Source: Sanghuangporus weigelae (lineage: Eukaryota; Basidiomycota; Agaricomycetes; Hymenochaetales; Hymenochaetaceae). Taken from it: a stretch of 64,000 bases of DNA. The stretch spans positions 806,001-870,000 of the forward strand of contig CP137330.1 of the NCBI GenBank assembly GCA_033182465.1. The letters run 5' to 3'. This document shows positions 44,464 to 57,047 of the stretch, piece after piece. A program made the position numbers and the translations under genes. Every line of letters starts with the position of its first letter. Position 1 is the first letter of the stretch. The notes under the pieces were generated by a model that was not told where the DNA came from, searched no databases, and saw only the letters and a program-made list of their open reading frames with translations.

Positions 44464-45883
44464 TCATGCAACAACCATGCTGTTCGTCTTTGATCCGGGC
44501 AGAGTCTTGTCATCATAAGGATCCACATAGCTCTGTATCCTCACAAGAGGCAGCGTGTCTTTCATACCAGCTTTTGAACTTGAACCAGAGCTCTTCGCTC
44601 TCCGCTCTTCTTCAATAACATCTGCGAGAAGGTATCCTGGATGCAGGAAGTTCAAGCAATACGTTGCTAATACGATCATGAGTCCGTCAAGAACATCTGT
44701 GAAAAAAACGAATGAGGCCTGATGAAGGACTGGATCGGAAGAGTCTACCGACTGAAATAGATCTGTGTTCGGATGATTCTCCCGGTGAAACCGTTCAAAA
44801 GCTCGATCGTACGATACACCGTCCTATTTCAAAGCCACATCAGTCCGAATTTTCTATACTTTTGGTGGAGGCTGCATGATCTCACCTGATGAAAATACAA
44901 ACGGTGCTGAATCCAAGACCAAAAATCATGATTTTCATCTTCTTGTGAAGATGCTTCTTTGACGGATCCACGGCAAGGTAACTAGTCATCCGGACAGGTC
45001 TTTTCGTAATAAAGCGGACAAAGAATTCTGAAGCCAATAGCACGTAGAAAGTTATCGCAATCATTTGAAGGATGATTCCGATGAGCATTATATGAGCTCC
45101 CCTACAAGTAGGATGTGAGGAATGGCTTCGTATCCGAACCATAGAATAACTTTTACTTACCCTTCCGGATCCTCTCCATTGCTGACAGCACTTGACGCTT
45201 TCGCACCTCCGAATGCCTGTATAATCAATGCAACGATGTCCTAAAGTTTAAGTGTAAATATAAACATCTACGAAGCCACTTATTTAAACTCGCCGCTGAA
45301 GTGAAGATAATGGCATCTGCAAAAGAAAACGAAATTAAGCAAGGCCCGAGATAAGAATCAAGCAAAGATCCTCACAAAGCTTGGGTGAGATTCGACTGAA
45401 TTCTTCTCCAAGATACCGAATCAGCATCCCAAGGATCATGAAGTTGGCCGCAAGCAATGGCGTGGGCGCAATTACAGTGGCGACAGTTCTAATTTTAGAA
45501 GACTTCGTCAGCACATACTCTCTCACGTTCTCTCTGGTTAGGCAATGGACACGCCACGCACTGGATAGTGTACGGCAACAAGTCAGCGGGCACAAAACTC
45601 GACCAAAATCTCCCAAGCCATCCAGCGACTTCCAGAACGCAGCAAAGGCACGGCATTGCAAGGAACCACCATAACTTCCAAGCGACCGCCTGGCTTCCGT
45701 GGATCACTGGATAAATGAGAACGTGCACAAGGTCAGAAGGATAAAGGGCGCGATGAAGAAAGAAGAGAACTCACCGGCACTAATACCGAAGACTACGATG
45801 AAGGCGACGCATACTGTCGTCGTGGGAGTATACCCATAGAGGGAGGATGGTTCGGGAAGGTCATTGTCGGCCTGTCGAATCAT
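44464..45883 (-). CDS. RTA1-like seven-transmembrane protein
   Basis: Member of the fungal RTA1/RSB1 family of plasma-membrane proteins, linked to lipid or sphingoid-base translocation and stress resistance. The start at 45883 gives MIRQADNDLPEPSSLYGYTP followed by TTTVCVAFIVVFGISA. Next exons give WKLWWFLAMPCLCCVLEVAG plus WLGRF, then TVIAPTPLLAANFMILGMLI, SADIVALIIQAFGGAKASS and GAHIMLIGIILQMIAITFYV, with YCLNFLHPGYLLADVIEEER near the C-terminus. The order of conserved patches (YxPxxxxxxxF, ExxGW, QTVATVIAPTPLLAAN, QxFGGxxxS, GxxIxxxGIxxQ) is that of the family. There are seven or so exons, with some bounds approximate. Transport substrate not determinable. Confidence 0.85.
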
Positions 45884-46987
45884 AATGTGCCATTAACTTC
45901 CCGCCCATATCTCAGAATTTCTGCGAAGAACCTACCATAGGTGCAAATGCAGAAAAGAGGATCAAGGTTTGCCACCCAGACCTCGCAGACTTTAATATTC
46001 CGTGATAACAATAAGAGGCGGTGCGCAGGAACGATGAGGTATGGACGTGAGTTGCGGGCGCCTAACAACAGAGACAGAGGCTGAGCAGAACAGCGCCGCG
46101 GGAGATCAGTATTCTTGGAACAGAGGGCAACGGCGACCAGACGTTTTCAGCATGTTTCCCACTCGAAATGTATTACAGAATTGCCTATTGTTGGCCGGGA
46201 TAGCCTGTGTGTGCTTCCGTGATGCGTTTGAATTTCAGTCGACATCTCTGACCGGCAAATATTGGAATCCCGTTCCATAACTTGCAGCATCGCCCGTTCA
46301 AAACTGGCCAATCATATGAATCAGCCATGCAGCTATCCTGTGCTTGACAGAAGTTGTTGTACGAGGCGGCCTTGAACTTGAGGTCTGTCTGACACGGACA
46401 ATGGATGGAAGAATCAAAGTCAACCCTGAATCCTGATGATCGACGCGCCCACAGCATGGCTTTGTCCTGCTCAGCCACAATAAGGAGACTATCCGTTCTG
46501 GCGAAAATAAAATTTATTGATGTCCTCGATGGTTACTGCTATGCTATGAACACATCTCGTCATGTGGCTATCATTATGTGGTATACGAAGGAGGGTCAAT
46601 GCGACTCGAGATTATCATCAGCGTTAAGTAAAGACACTTTTCTTGATGTTACAACAGAGCATAAATAGAAAAGGACGAAGGTGAAACTTGTTGCTTCGTA
46701 ATGGCACATTTGGTCATATCATTTCGGTGTTCAAGGACGAGCAGATGAAGTCGACTGATGTGAAAGTTCGAGAGCATGCGAATGAGTCGTTGCAAATCGT
46801 TGAAGGCGGTGCTGAGCTACTGATGACAATGAAATGAGTGCGGTGCAAGTCGATCTTCTCGGTGACGAAGATGATAGACGTGACTCGTGCTGTGATAGTT
46901 GGATCTTATGTGTAAACGATTGCAGAACGGCTGAAGCGTGAAACTCTAGCCCTCTGCTCGTGACAAGGTGTATGGTACAAAGGCGAT
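45884..46987. other. Intergenic region without a supported gene
   Basis: Upstream of the RTA1-like gene and downstream of the RING-RRM gene. Cys-rich open frames near 46185-46480 lack an ATG and recognised motifs. Confidence 0.4.
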
Positions 46988-49900
46988 TTACATGCCTCCA
47001 TTCGCGTACAAGAAGGCTCCCATTGTCTGGGGCGATATTGCCTGTCCCGCAAAGACAAGTCTCTGTGCGAGAGCGGCTACCACGTCCGGTTCGATATTGA
47101 ATTCTCGGGCAAGCGCATCATATGGAGCATGTGGTGCGGTGCGCAGAGAGAGTGGTATACCTCGATTGACATTTCCAAGTGGGAACCCTAACGTCGGAGA
47201 AGTATTCACGAGCTGCGAAGAAGTCAATCCGGTGTAATCTGGCCGAGAAACATTGCCAAAGGACATAGTGCCGCTGTATGCAAGCATATCGTTGTGACGC
47301 AAGGTCGGAGGACTTCCATAACCTAGCACACGCTGCCTGTGTCCGCTGTGGATAGATGCTGAAGAAACTGAAGCAGACGACGCTCCATCATCATGCATAT
47401 AGCTATCATCTCCATGCACTGTAGACGGGACGGATATGTCGGGCAGAGGACAGGATAATCGGCCGCCTTTAGTTGTTACCGCTTTTGCAGCTCTGGTAAA
47501 GAGTCCGAAGCGTTGTACATCGGTGAATACTGCAGCGCAAGGGATGAGCGGGAAGGTACCGTGCATAGGTAAGGTTACCTACACTGGCAATTACTGGCAG
47601 TCGAGACGACTGTCTCAAGAGTATGCTGATCGTGCAACTCCGTATTAATACGTCCAATAAGTAGATCACAAGCACCTGGGGATAGCTCATCATCAGTATC
47701 TATCTCAGGAACAAATGAACACAACTCACAAGTCGTCAGTTCTGGGCGCGCAAGGTTCAGCGGAACAGATCAGCGGGAACTTTACCAGAGACGGGACAGT
47801 TGAACACACCGTAAAGGATATCACGAAGTCCGGAGCTCCAAAATACACGACTGTCTCCCTCCACGGGGAACTTTGATAGAATTGACGCAAGAGAATAAAA
47901 GGGCAGCGTCGGAACCTTCAAGAAATGAGACTATATCCCGGAGCCGGTCAGCGTTTTTGCTCGATCTCTGTGACGAAAAAGCACCTTCGGATTTTTCATC
48001 AATGCAGCAAGACCATCGATTTCAGAAAGAGTGATAAGACCATTCTCGAGAGTGCGCACTCGGGCGGCACGGTCAAGGCCACCAAGAGTCGGATGATTGC
48101 CATCGAATCCTCCTAGCCAACTCGGAAATAACTTGCAGACAACATTTCAATGAAGATATTACTTTCTCGGATGGGAGGGTTACTTACAGCACGCATAAGC
48201 TCGACCTGACCGCTCATCGTAACGGTAACGCCCCTGAGTCTCCGTCCCTTTCCGAGACTCTTATTTTGAACGCTACGCAATGCATTACGAGCATCAGAGG
48301 CCGGAATCTCAACATATGCATGCGAGAGTGTCTTGCCCTTCGGATCAAGTAGGACATGGACGCGGAAGACAGCGAAAGGTGAGAAGAACTCGTTCAACGA
48401 AGTAGGCGTTACGTCCTGAAATAAGGGTGAACCGTTAGTACCAAAGAAGATTTCGTTGAAACAGACAAGAGTGTACCCAAGGCACATTGTCAATGCGAAG
48501 AACAGCGACATCGCGAACTCTCTTGTCAATGGAGTGCACTGTGGGCGTTGGACTGTTCTTCTGACTTGCATCCTCAATGGAGGCTATTTCCTGGTTCGCT
48601 TTAACGTCGCGGCTAATCGAGAAATCCTCCATTGCGCTCGGTAGCAGACGTATTGCTTCATTCTCTTCTTCCTCGGAGTTAGTATTGGATCTGTCAGCAT
48701 TTTCGCTTTCTTTGGGAATGGAAGCAGCGATCTTGAGAGGCGTAAGCAGCCTGAAGTTCCGCACCGGTTTATCACAAGTAGCACAACTCATGTCTTTCTC
48801 ACCGACGATATTCAGAGAACTCGTCAGGCATGACGAGCAAACCAAATGTCCGCAAGGGTCAAGAAATGACAAAGGGGAGGAGACCGCTGAACAGACTGAA
48901 CACATATTTTCATTGGGTGCCTCATTGTCGATGTCGGTATTCGATACAGCTGTGGGTTGTGACGAAACTGACTGTGCGCGCGTTCTGGCCACTTGAGGGT
49001 CATTCGGGAGACCGTCATCTTCAAGATCGGTAGTGTATTCTTCATCATTGTAGCCTTCGTAAAACCGACCTGCGATGAAAGGCGCCGAAACGCATCTCTT
49101 GGTCTTTACAGCGAAAGAGTCTTCGCTGTTCCTGAGAGCTATAGGGGATCCGAATGTTTCTGGATACGGCGCGGTCGCGATAGAATCCTCATCGATATCA
49201 AACAATGCCTCGCCCTTGATGATCATCGATTCAGCCTTCTGACTATTTTAGATCTGAGACGGATGCTTACGAAGATAGGACCTGAGATATGACGTCTCCT
49301 GGGCCGCGCCGGATCAGTCAGGCTTCCTCGCTGTCGAAGTCGCTGGACGATTGCAAGCGAGGAACGCGGAGATGGAGTGGTTAAAGTGAACGATGATGCA
49401 AGGGACCCAGTTGATTCAGGAGTATTGAGGACAGAAGATGCGAGACTAGAAGGAATCGGTGCCGAGGCGGGTCCATCAAGGTGCGAAGTCTTTGGTGAAG
49501 CGAATGCTATGTCATCCGCAGAATTAGCTTTGAAAGCCGCTTGTCGAGAACGCCTATGAGTAGAGAGGAATGATTCGGGAATGGAATCTGTACGGTGGTT
49601 ACGAGTCCATCTCGCCATAGACGAAAGAATCACTAACCTTTGGATGAGTTATAACCGAGTGAATCAGCTATAACGGACGCATGTAAGTGAAAACGTAAAA
49701 AGAGAAGACGCAGAAAAACTGGTACAGACCGTAGGAGGCCTCCCCACCGTCGACTTTTATACCATTTTCTTTAGCGCGAGATCTCCAGTTTTGGGTGGCA
49801 TCGGCGATGCTCTTGCGCCTCGCCTTGATGGGCTCTGGGGAAAATCCGACCTTGGTCGAGACAGACGAATTAGGTGAAACGAGAGAGGCAGAAGATGAAT

Positions 49901-50105
49901 AAACATTAGTTATCGGCGTGAATGGGCTCGAAATGGCGCTAGAAGTGGAGTATGAAGGAGTGAGTGGAGAAGACGCGACACGCATTTTGTTGCCACGGTT
50001 GTTGCGCTGGGGAGTCACAGGCGCTAACGGGCGGCGCTCGGAAACGGAAACTGAGCGCGTCGTCTTCGGGGACGCAACGACGGATTCCTGAGCTGCGCAC
50101 GACAT
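46988..50105 (-). CDS. RING finger plus RRM protein
   Basis: A multi-exon protein combining a probable ubiquitin-ligase RING and an RNA-recognition motif. The start ATG at 50105 gives MSCAAQESVVASPKTTRSV. The first 350 residues or so are Ser/Thr/Pro-rich and disordered. A C3HC4 RING follows (CSVCSAVSSPLSFLDPCGHL, VCSSC, then CATCDKPV). About 100 residues later an RRM begins (VAVLRIDNVPW joined across an intron to DVTPTSLNEFFSPFAVFRVH), with GKTLSHAYVEI as its RNP1-like strand. The C-terminus is a long tail with NIEPDVVAALAQRLVFAGQ. The RING-then-RRM order recalls CNOT4, but the zinc ligands and spacing differ and the N-terminal disorder is unlike it, so a separate fungal family is more likely. 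About nine introns. Confidence 0.78.
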
Positions 50106-50478
50106 GGCGGTGTCGACGAGACCGCTATTCGCAGATGGTTGTTGTTGGTTGAGAAGAGGCGGTGCCACCGATCAACACAAATCAACAGCACGTGACCGTG
50201 ATCCGTGGCACGGTTCAACTCTTCAAAGTTCTTCACCAGAAAATTCACCTTTTGTTCTACTTGATTGCATATAGTACAGTCATAGCAGAGGGCGCGCAGC
50301 AGTCATATGTGATTAGATATTCGAAAGATCAAATATTACATAATGCATAGAAACATGGCGCATACAGTGACTAAATCAAGACAAAGGCAAACGCATATAT
50401 CATGGATTCGGTGCCCTCTTATAGCTGACACGGAAGAGAGGAACCATGCTCATTGTTGAACATGGTACTCTTGCCAGA
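50106..50478. other. Intergenic region
   Basis: Promoter of the RING-RRM gene and 3' flank of the zinc-finger-like gene. No feature was recognised. Confidence 0.4.
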
Positions 50479-51342
50479 CTAAGACGTGGATGATGGACCA
50501 GGTTTCGTCGGTTTCGGAACATTATGTCTGACATCATTCCGCATCATAGCAGGGGGTAATTTAAGAGGTGGGATACTCGTCACAGAGTTCCTTGTATGCT
50601 GGTGGATCTGCTGTTCGCTGGTCTGAGCAAGTATCTCACGCACCCCGGGAAGGATTGGCCTTTTCGCAGAATTGGGAGTCGCGGGCGCAAAGCTGCTGAG
50701 GTGATTATGAGGAAAGGAGGTAGTCAAACGCACTGGACCTTCCTGGCAAGGGGGTGCCGCAGCTTTCATCGGCGTCGCCATCCTCGCACCCAAGCTCTTA
50801 TGATCGGGGTTAGGCGCGCCCATATCCCTGCGGTCCACCATAGCGACTTCCAGGCCATATGCAGGTCGTACAGGTTTACCTTCATGTTGCAGACCTTCTG
50901 CGCTGAGGAGAGAGAGGCCGGTGGAAGACCCCGTCATGTTATGCCAGTGAGTGTATCCATGCGTTTCCATCTCACGATGAAGGCGTTCCACGGGCCTTCT
51001 GTGAGTTTCGACGTACGGCACGACAGACTCAGTGATGCTAAATCCACCAGAAAAAGTAAGAGCAGAGAATGACAAGCGACTACAGAGAGACCCTTACTGC
51101 ACAGTCCCCATGTGAAGTAGCAGATCACTCTGCCAGATCGAAGCGTGATCGCAACAGCTATGAGGACATTTGTATTTCCTTTAGAAGCAAAAGTGAGAGT
51201 CATTTCGATATAGGGACGTATGGGAAACGTACGGAACTCCATGCTCCTCTTGATGATGAGCTAATCCTCCTTTGCGCGCATACTTGCGCCCAGGCTTGTT
51301 GCAAGCGTACGGCTTTTTGGAACCAGTCAAGTTATGCACCAT
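50479..51342 (-). CDS. C2H2 zinc-finger-like protein
   Basis: A three-exon model closes exactly: 51342-51233, 51178-51098 and 51037-50479 (249 residues). The start gives MVHNLTGSKKPYACNKPG. The second finger is a perfect C-x4-C-x12-H-x4-H (YKCPHSCCDHASIWQSDLLL, ending HMGTVH), completed across the second intron. The first finger region (YACNKPGRKYARKGGLAHHQ) looks like a related finger in which the second Cys is Arg, so it may no longer bind zinc. The remaining 185 residues are Pro/Ser/His-rich and disordered. A nuclear DNA-binding role is plausible from the finger but unproven. Choosing other frames destroys the finger, which supports this model. Confidence 0.7.
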
Positions 51343-51730
51343 CTTCTAAGAAATCGGGGGCATGTAAATCGTGAGCAGAGAAAAGTCAGACAAGTTTCTT
51401 TGGGCTCATGGCTCTGCGGGTCGCGTTTATAAATCCGAAGTCAAAGCATTGGCCACAGTTTCTGGTTCAGGTCCAAGCAACGAGTGGAGTGCAATGGTTA
51501 CGAAATCGAAACCACATTCAAAGCGAAGCCAAAAGAAGTGGTCGGATCGCACTAGGCCCACGGATGAACTAAGCCACCTTTGTTAATCCATTTCTCAGCC
51601 ACGCCGGGCCACAGTCGATTCGCATAGAGCTAAGAGGTCGACTCAACAACGCTGAATTTGTTCTATATCCTATTATCATAGGTATGTAAAATCGCGGTGC
51701 AAAAGCACAAAAGCTAAGATCAGCTGCTCC
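51343..51730. other. Intergenic region
   Basis: Upstream of the zinc-finger-like gene and downstream of the acyl-CoA synthetase gene. No feature was recognised. Confidence 0.4.
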
Positions 51731-54412
51731 TCAATCTTTGACGCGTCCCACATCTCGAATGACGAACTCCTTCGTCCATTCCCGTAAGATATGCTTCTGG
51801 ACTTTCCCACTCGCTGTTTTAGGAAGAGCTGCTGGAGCGCCTTCCTCGCTCGTGAACCAAATCCAAGTCGGTGCGTTCTGCAGGAAATGTCAGAACCTAT
51901 TCTAACTTCTCCGAAATATAAAGAGAAGACTTTCCTGAGGATTCATTCCCTCCGCAACCCACTTCCGCACAGCTTCCCTCGATATATGCGTGCCCTCTTC
52001 GCGTACTATCCATGCCCCAACCACCTCGCCGTACTTCCGATCCGGCACCGATACCGCCGCTGCCTCGCGAATGGCTGGGTGGAATGTTATTCTATTCTCG
52101 ATCTGGACCGGAAATAAATTCTTGAAACAAATCATCAGATTAAAGGACGAGAGGTATTACAGCAGTTGCGCTCTTACTTCTCCGCCTCTAATGATGACAT
52201 CCTAGTGTTTATTAAATATAGCGCGATCAGACGTAGGATGACAATTCTATCTTACCTTGTTTCGCCCTACGACTGAAACAGGATATGTAAGCATATAATC
52301 ACGATATCATAGTAGACTTACTTCGAAGGTAGCCTTCAGCGTCCATAATTCCAATGTCTCCCGTATGCATCCATACTGTTTCAGGCTCGTCAGGGTGTAT
52401 CTTCATCACAGACTTCGTCTGCTCCTCATCCTGCCAATACCTGCGGCACAGTCAGTACATGACAGTTCTCTACAGTCTAAGAACGCCTCACCCTTTCTGT
52501 AATAAATAGCCCGAGATGCAAACCTCTCCAGGAGTCCCGACAGGGACGACATTGCCTTCTGGATCAATCACCTTGGCTTTAACGTGCGGTTGGACTCTCC
52601 CGACTGTCTCTGTGCGCTTAATTAGAGGATCGTCTGGCATCGTCTGGAAGGAGACTGGGCTGTTTTGAAATCAGTTGAAGATTGGTTGTGCCATGTCGGA
52701 AGCGATAACACCGACCTCGTCTCCGCTGTACATAGATAGTTAGCATCTCGAAAGTCGAAAGATGCAAGGAAGATTTTGGCAACGTACTCATTCCGTAGGC
52801 AACGGTAAGCTCCGTCATGTTCAATTCGCGAATGAGTCGCAGCATGAGCTCTATCGGCACAGGCGACCCAGCAGCGATACCGGTTCTAACACGACCATTC
52901 TCAGTGATTTGGATTCACTACACTGCACGCTCTGGAGACACTACCTCAGTCCGCGTATGTCCAACATTTCACCCGCTGCTCTGCGTTTCTCAACCTCACT
53001 GAGCACGCCGAGAAAATGTGTCGGGACGCCATGAAGCGCCGTACATTGTTCTTGTAACACAGCATCGACTATTGAAGGCGCATCAAAAATCTCGCTTGGA
53101 TACACAATGCACGATCCATGACTCCATGCAGCCAGGTTACCCAAGACTAGGCGTATAAAATAAAAGCATCAGCTAACAGCCAATCAAACCGAGAGATAGG
53201 AAAGTTACTTATCAAAGCAATGAAAGAGAGGTGGTACGTTGCCTGTAGGAAGAATTAATAATTTATGTCGAATGCGCAACATAACCAAGGGTACTTTCAT
53301 AGTACATCGTCCGGCGTTAGTCTCATACATCGACCGATAGATATACCGTTATTGAGAAGATTCCTATGAGTGAGCTGCACTAGGGTGCACAGGTGTTCAA
53401 TTCAATCAAAAGAGTGAACATACCGAAACTGCTTTGGGCATCCCGGTGGTACCACTGTAGCGTTCTCAGTCGGGCTCAGTGTTACGAGCCGTACATGAGG
53501 TTCGTACCTGGTGAACTGAAGATTAATCACATCATTATTTGTCGCCGTTCTCTGAAACTCCTCCACAGCCCTCCGTTCCGCAGCACTCTCATGCCACTCG
53601 AAGATTTCCCGAAAATCCACAGTACATCTTACACCTAGCAGGAGATTCCGGAATTCGTCAGATCCCGACGTATTGTCCACGACGACGATGTTTCGTAATG
53701 CGGGAAGGTCTTCGACTGATATTTCCCCCGGATGGCAAGTTGCGAGACCCGGAATAGCCTCCGCTAGAGCAGTGACATAATGCGATGTCCGAATGCTGGG
53801 AACTACCACCAGGATGCTGACTCCGACTAGCCTAAGAGTACCGATCTGTCCTGTGCGTCAGCATTTTATTAGATGCAGATTGAATCTGACTCCTCGCCAA
53901 TTCATGGACGCGGTAAGCCGGATTTATCGTGACAAGGATGGCGCCGATCTTAGCACAAGCCCATTGCAACGTAGCATACGCGCTTCAAAGTGACCGATTC
54001 CGTCAGGCTCTTCCAAACAAAAGAGGACCTCAGGCACGCACCTATTGTTACCCATAACTACACCAACTCTATCTCCTTCCTTCACACCCATATCCCTCAG
54101 TCCATATGCAAGGGCATCAATATGTCTCCCGAATTCTTCGAAGCTCCACGCCAAACAATCGGATCGGCCAAGATTGGATTGTAAAGGTCCAGCATGCGCT
54201 CGTGGTCTTTCCTTCTTCGATATCAAAGCAGGTCTTAACGCGAGCTTCGAAAGTAGCTCTTTGTCGAAGTACCCGGTTAGGGTAGATTCATTCAACGGAG
54301 GCACTTTCGCGCCTTCGACTCGTGATAAGGTTGGCAGGTTTCTCCGTGCCGAGGTCGTTGAAAGGCATCGTTTCGTCGACGAAAGAAATCTCCATCTCAG
54401 CGACCTAAGCAT
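51731..54412 (-). CDS. Mitochondrial acyl-CoA synthetase (AMP-binding, ACSF2-like)
   Basis: An adenylate-forming enzyme that activates a fatty acid to its CoA thioester with ATP. The ATG at 54412 gives MLRSLRWRFLSSTKRCLSTT followed by SARR, an Arg/Ser-rich presequence without acids, typical of mitochondrial import. Early core: WSFEEFGRHIDALAYGLRDM and VKEGDRVGVVMGNN. The ATP-binding loop is assembled over an intron as DVINLQFTSGTTGMPKAVS. Later sequence includes the C-terminal lobe with DRKYGEVVGAWIVREEG and the catalytic Lys in LPKTASGKVQKHILREW. It ends DVGRVKD at 51731. Around ten introns. Medium-chain specificity is suggested by resemblance to ACSF2, not shown. Confidence 0.9.
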
Positions 54413-54843
54413 CGGACTACGTAGATGCAAACGAGAAGAAAAGTTTGGAGCGACATTTTGATTTTATGTACTTTCCCCAGGCTCATATGACCATGGCGGT
54501 TTGTATGCTCATTTCTTTGCGAAGGAAAAGGTAGATTATTACGTAATTCAGATAATCAAAGTCCCGATCGTCGATTGATTGGATAGTCAGGGAGTGAGTG
54601 TCATAATAGTGTCATGCTTAACATTGTCAGTGACACACTTCGTCGAAAAAGTTCGTCATCCACACCAACAGCATACTCGAGTTCTGGAGTAACGGTAAAT
54701 TCATCTAATGCGCGAACAAAGTACCATGATAATTTACAAATGAAGTTTTTCTAAATCAAGAAGCGAAGTGAAGGGGCAAAATTTGCTACTAATAATCCAA
54801 AGTTCACAGTTCACAACGTCTCGGATTAAAAATCCAGTCTGGA
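54413..54843. other. Intergenic region
   Basis: AT-rich sequence between the acyl-CoA synthetase start and the 3' end of the DUF155 gene. No feature was recognised. Confidence 0.4.
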
Positions 54844-56846
54844 CTAAGCGAACAGATCGACAATGATAGTGATAATCCCGAGAACTATCAGATAATAATA
54901 ATCAGCATCTCTTAATACGCGGAGGATGTTCTATATAAGGAGGACGCACCTATCTCTACCGCAATGAGCGCAATGACGATCTGCTCGAGACGCTCAGAAT
55001 GTTTGCTCGTCACTGACTCTTTGAGCAATTGTAACATGTCTTGCAGAACTTCCACTCGTGTATTGAGTAGATTTACGCGTTGCGGAATCTCGAGGTAACT
55101 ACGAGCTGCCTCGTAGAGAGGCTGTAGGTCCGGATAACTCTGTGCAGAAAGGTAAATCGTCTGTATGTGACCAGGAGGAGGATCTTACCCAAAAGACCTC
55201 CTACGTGCGCGCATCATCAACGATAAAACAGAATAAAAGACGAATGAAGCTCACGGGAACGTCCAAAACGGAGCCGACGAGATTGATATTCATGCGCAAT
55301 AGGAATAGTTCTCCGATTTGCTGCATGATCTCTACCAGGGATATACATCTTCATATTATTGACAAATCTTCACTTCCGAGAACGAACTAACCTTTGTGTG
55401 GCATCCCAATTTTACCTGTCTCGCTGATTAGCTCCGGAACATCTTTTGTATGCTCGATATGTGACGAGATGAGCATCTCGAACTGATGCCAAGGTCAGAG
55501 GATCATCAATAATTCCGAACAAACGGAAGAGCTTACCATGGATATTTTGACTGATTGAGCCAGCGCATGCGATAATGCAAGTTTTGTCCTGCCATCGAAG
55601 CTTTATGAAATATTTACGAAAGACAGAGGAGGCTACTAACATAAAGCCAGATCCCCGCCGTAATGTAATGACATCGTTGAATATTCTAGAGGACGACTGA
55701 GTTAACGTCGAATGTATAAAGATTGCCTGAAAGACTTTACCGGCTGTAATTAGCATAGTAATAGTTTAAATCTTCCATCTCAATGTCTTCGGAAGCTAGA
55801 TACAGTTTCTTAGCACTACGAAGAAATCCACGAAAGTAAGATCATCCTACGAAGTCTCTCTACTTCAAATCGCTTTCTACGTACAGAGTTAGCTCGCCTC
55901 CAGCTGATTCAAAGGCACATACGTACATCGACGAAAGGAATCGCTTTTCTTCTGCTTCAGTCATACCCCAAATTACTACAGTCCCATATTCAAACGAAAA
56001 TATCTCCGCATATTGGCCACCCCCGGCATCGAATTTCCGACGCTTCTTTTCTTTGCTCTTCTGGACGACTTCTGTCCCAGAATCCACGTCCTGTATCCGA
56101 ATATCCGGTGCTTTAAGCAGATCACCAACTTTAGGCTGACCAGGATCTTCTGGATGCGAGAGTGACGGTCGGATTTTGGATTTTGAATCTTGAGTAGCAG
56201 AATTATACGAATAAGCAGTGTAAAGAACGTCCTCAATGAATCTCGGGTTTGTGCGGTATGCGTTCTTCCTCGCCTGGAAGAACTTCATGAGATCAGACAT
56301 ACGATAAGATCTGAATAAAAGTGAGAACGGGACGTAAGAAGACAACAAGATCATGACATACGAAGCCGTGGCATAAGCAGTTACACGAGGTAAAGATTTG
56401 GCTTTCTTTTTCGTCAAACGAAGCGCATCTCTCCGAGCTGTTCCTTCGGGAATTTGAGCTATTTGGTTGTACACCTAGTGATTAAACATGCCAGAAACGC
56501 GTGTTATTCATACAAACATTAAGCGATGCAAACCATTCCGTACCTCGGCATCCTGTTCTTCTAATTCCTCTTCTTCATCATCAGCATCTTCATCGCTCTC
56601 CGCAGTGCTCCCGCTTGTTGGCTCTGGAACTACAGGCGGCTCCGCTACCCGAGGTGGCTTCGGTTTTGACGGTTCGGGCAGAATTTGCGACTGTGTCGGG
56701 ACATCTGGCTGTTCCGGGAGGACCTGGAGTTTACCAGCGACCTTCGTCGACCTGTTCGCGCCACGAGGCTTTGGCTCGCTGGCGGCAGCGGGGGCCTTAC
56801 TGCTAGCAATAGGTAGACGGCTTCCAGCCGGTGGATCAACGGCCAT
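54844..56846 (-). CDS. DUF155 family protein (RMD1/RMND1-like)
   Basis: Member of the RMD1/RMND1 (DUF155) family, membrane-associated proteins found in mitochondria or at the cell periphery of fungi. The N-terminal 100 residues are Pro-rich, then acidic (a run of Asp/Glu). Family landmarks: SLPRVTAYATASSYRMSDLM, FSFEYGTVVIWGMTEAEEKR, EDIEMEDLNYYY, RIFNDVITLRRG, LSISHALAQSVKISLFEE, HKEIMQQIGELFLLRMNINL and LEIPQRVNLLNTRVEVLQDM. It ends with a C-terminal membrane anchor (IVIALIAVEIVLGIITIIVD). About seven introns, with VTAYATASSYRM joined across one. The start at 56846 is only 201 bp from the start of the divergent acid phosphatase. The molecular activity of this family is not established. Confidence 0.9.
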
Positions 56847-57047
56847 AGTATAGTTGTCGAGACGTTTATCGGAAACGGGACCGACGTCAGAATCGCATTA
56901 CAGACAGAAGTAAATACAGATTATGTAAGGTGTTGTATTCGTGAGAACGGAGACCCAAATGCAGTCTTTCGACGCGCGCGCCCAGATTTGACGCGTTGCA
57001 CCAGCACCAGTACCGTCAGGAAAACGCCACGGCTCGAAAGGCAATTT
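56847..57047. promoter_or_regulatory. Bidirectional spacer, DUF155 gene and acid phosphatase
   Basis: 201 bp separate the two divergent start codons, so promoter elements are likely shared. No TATA box is obvious. Confidence 0.45.

Noticed and set aside
46185-46480. Cys-rich minus-strand frame as a small secreted protein
   Set aside because: There is no ATG at its head and no signal peptide. Composition looks accidental.
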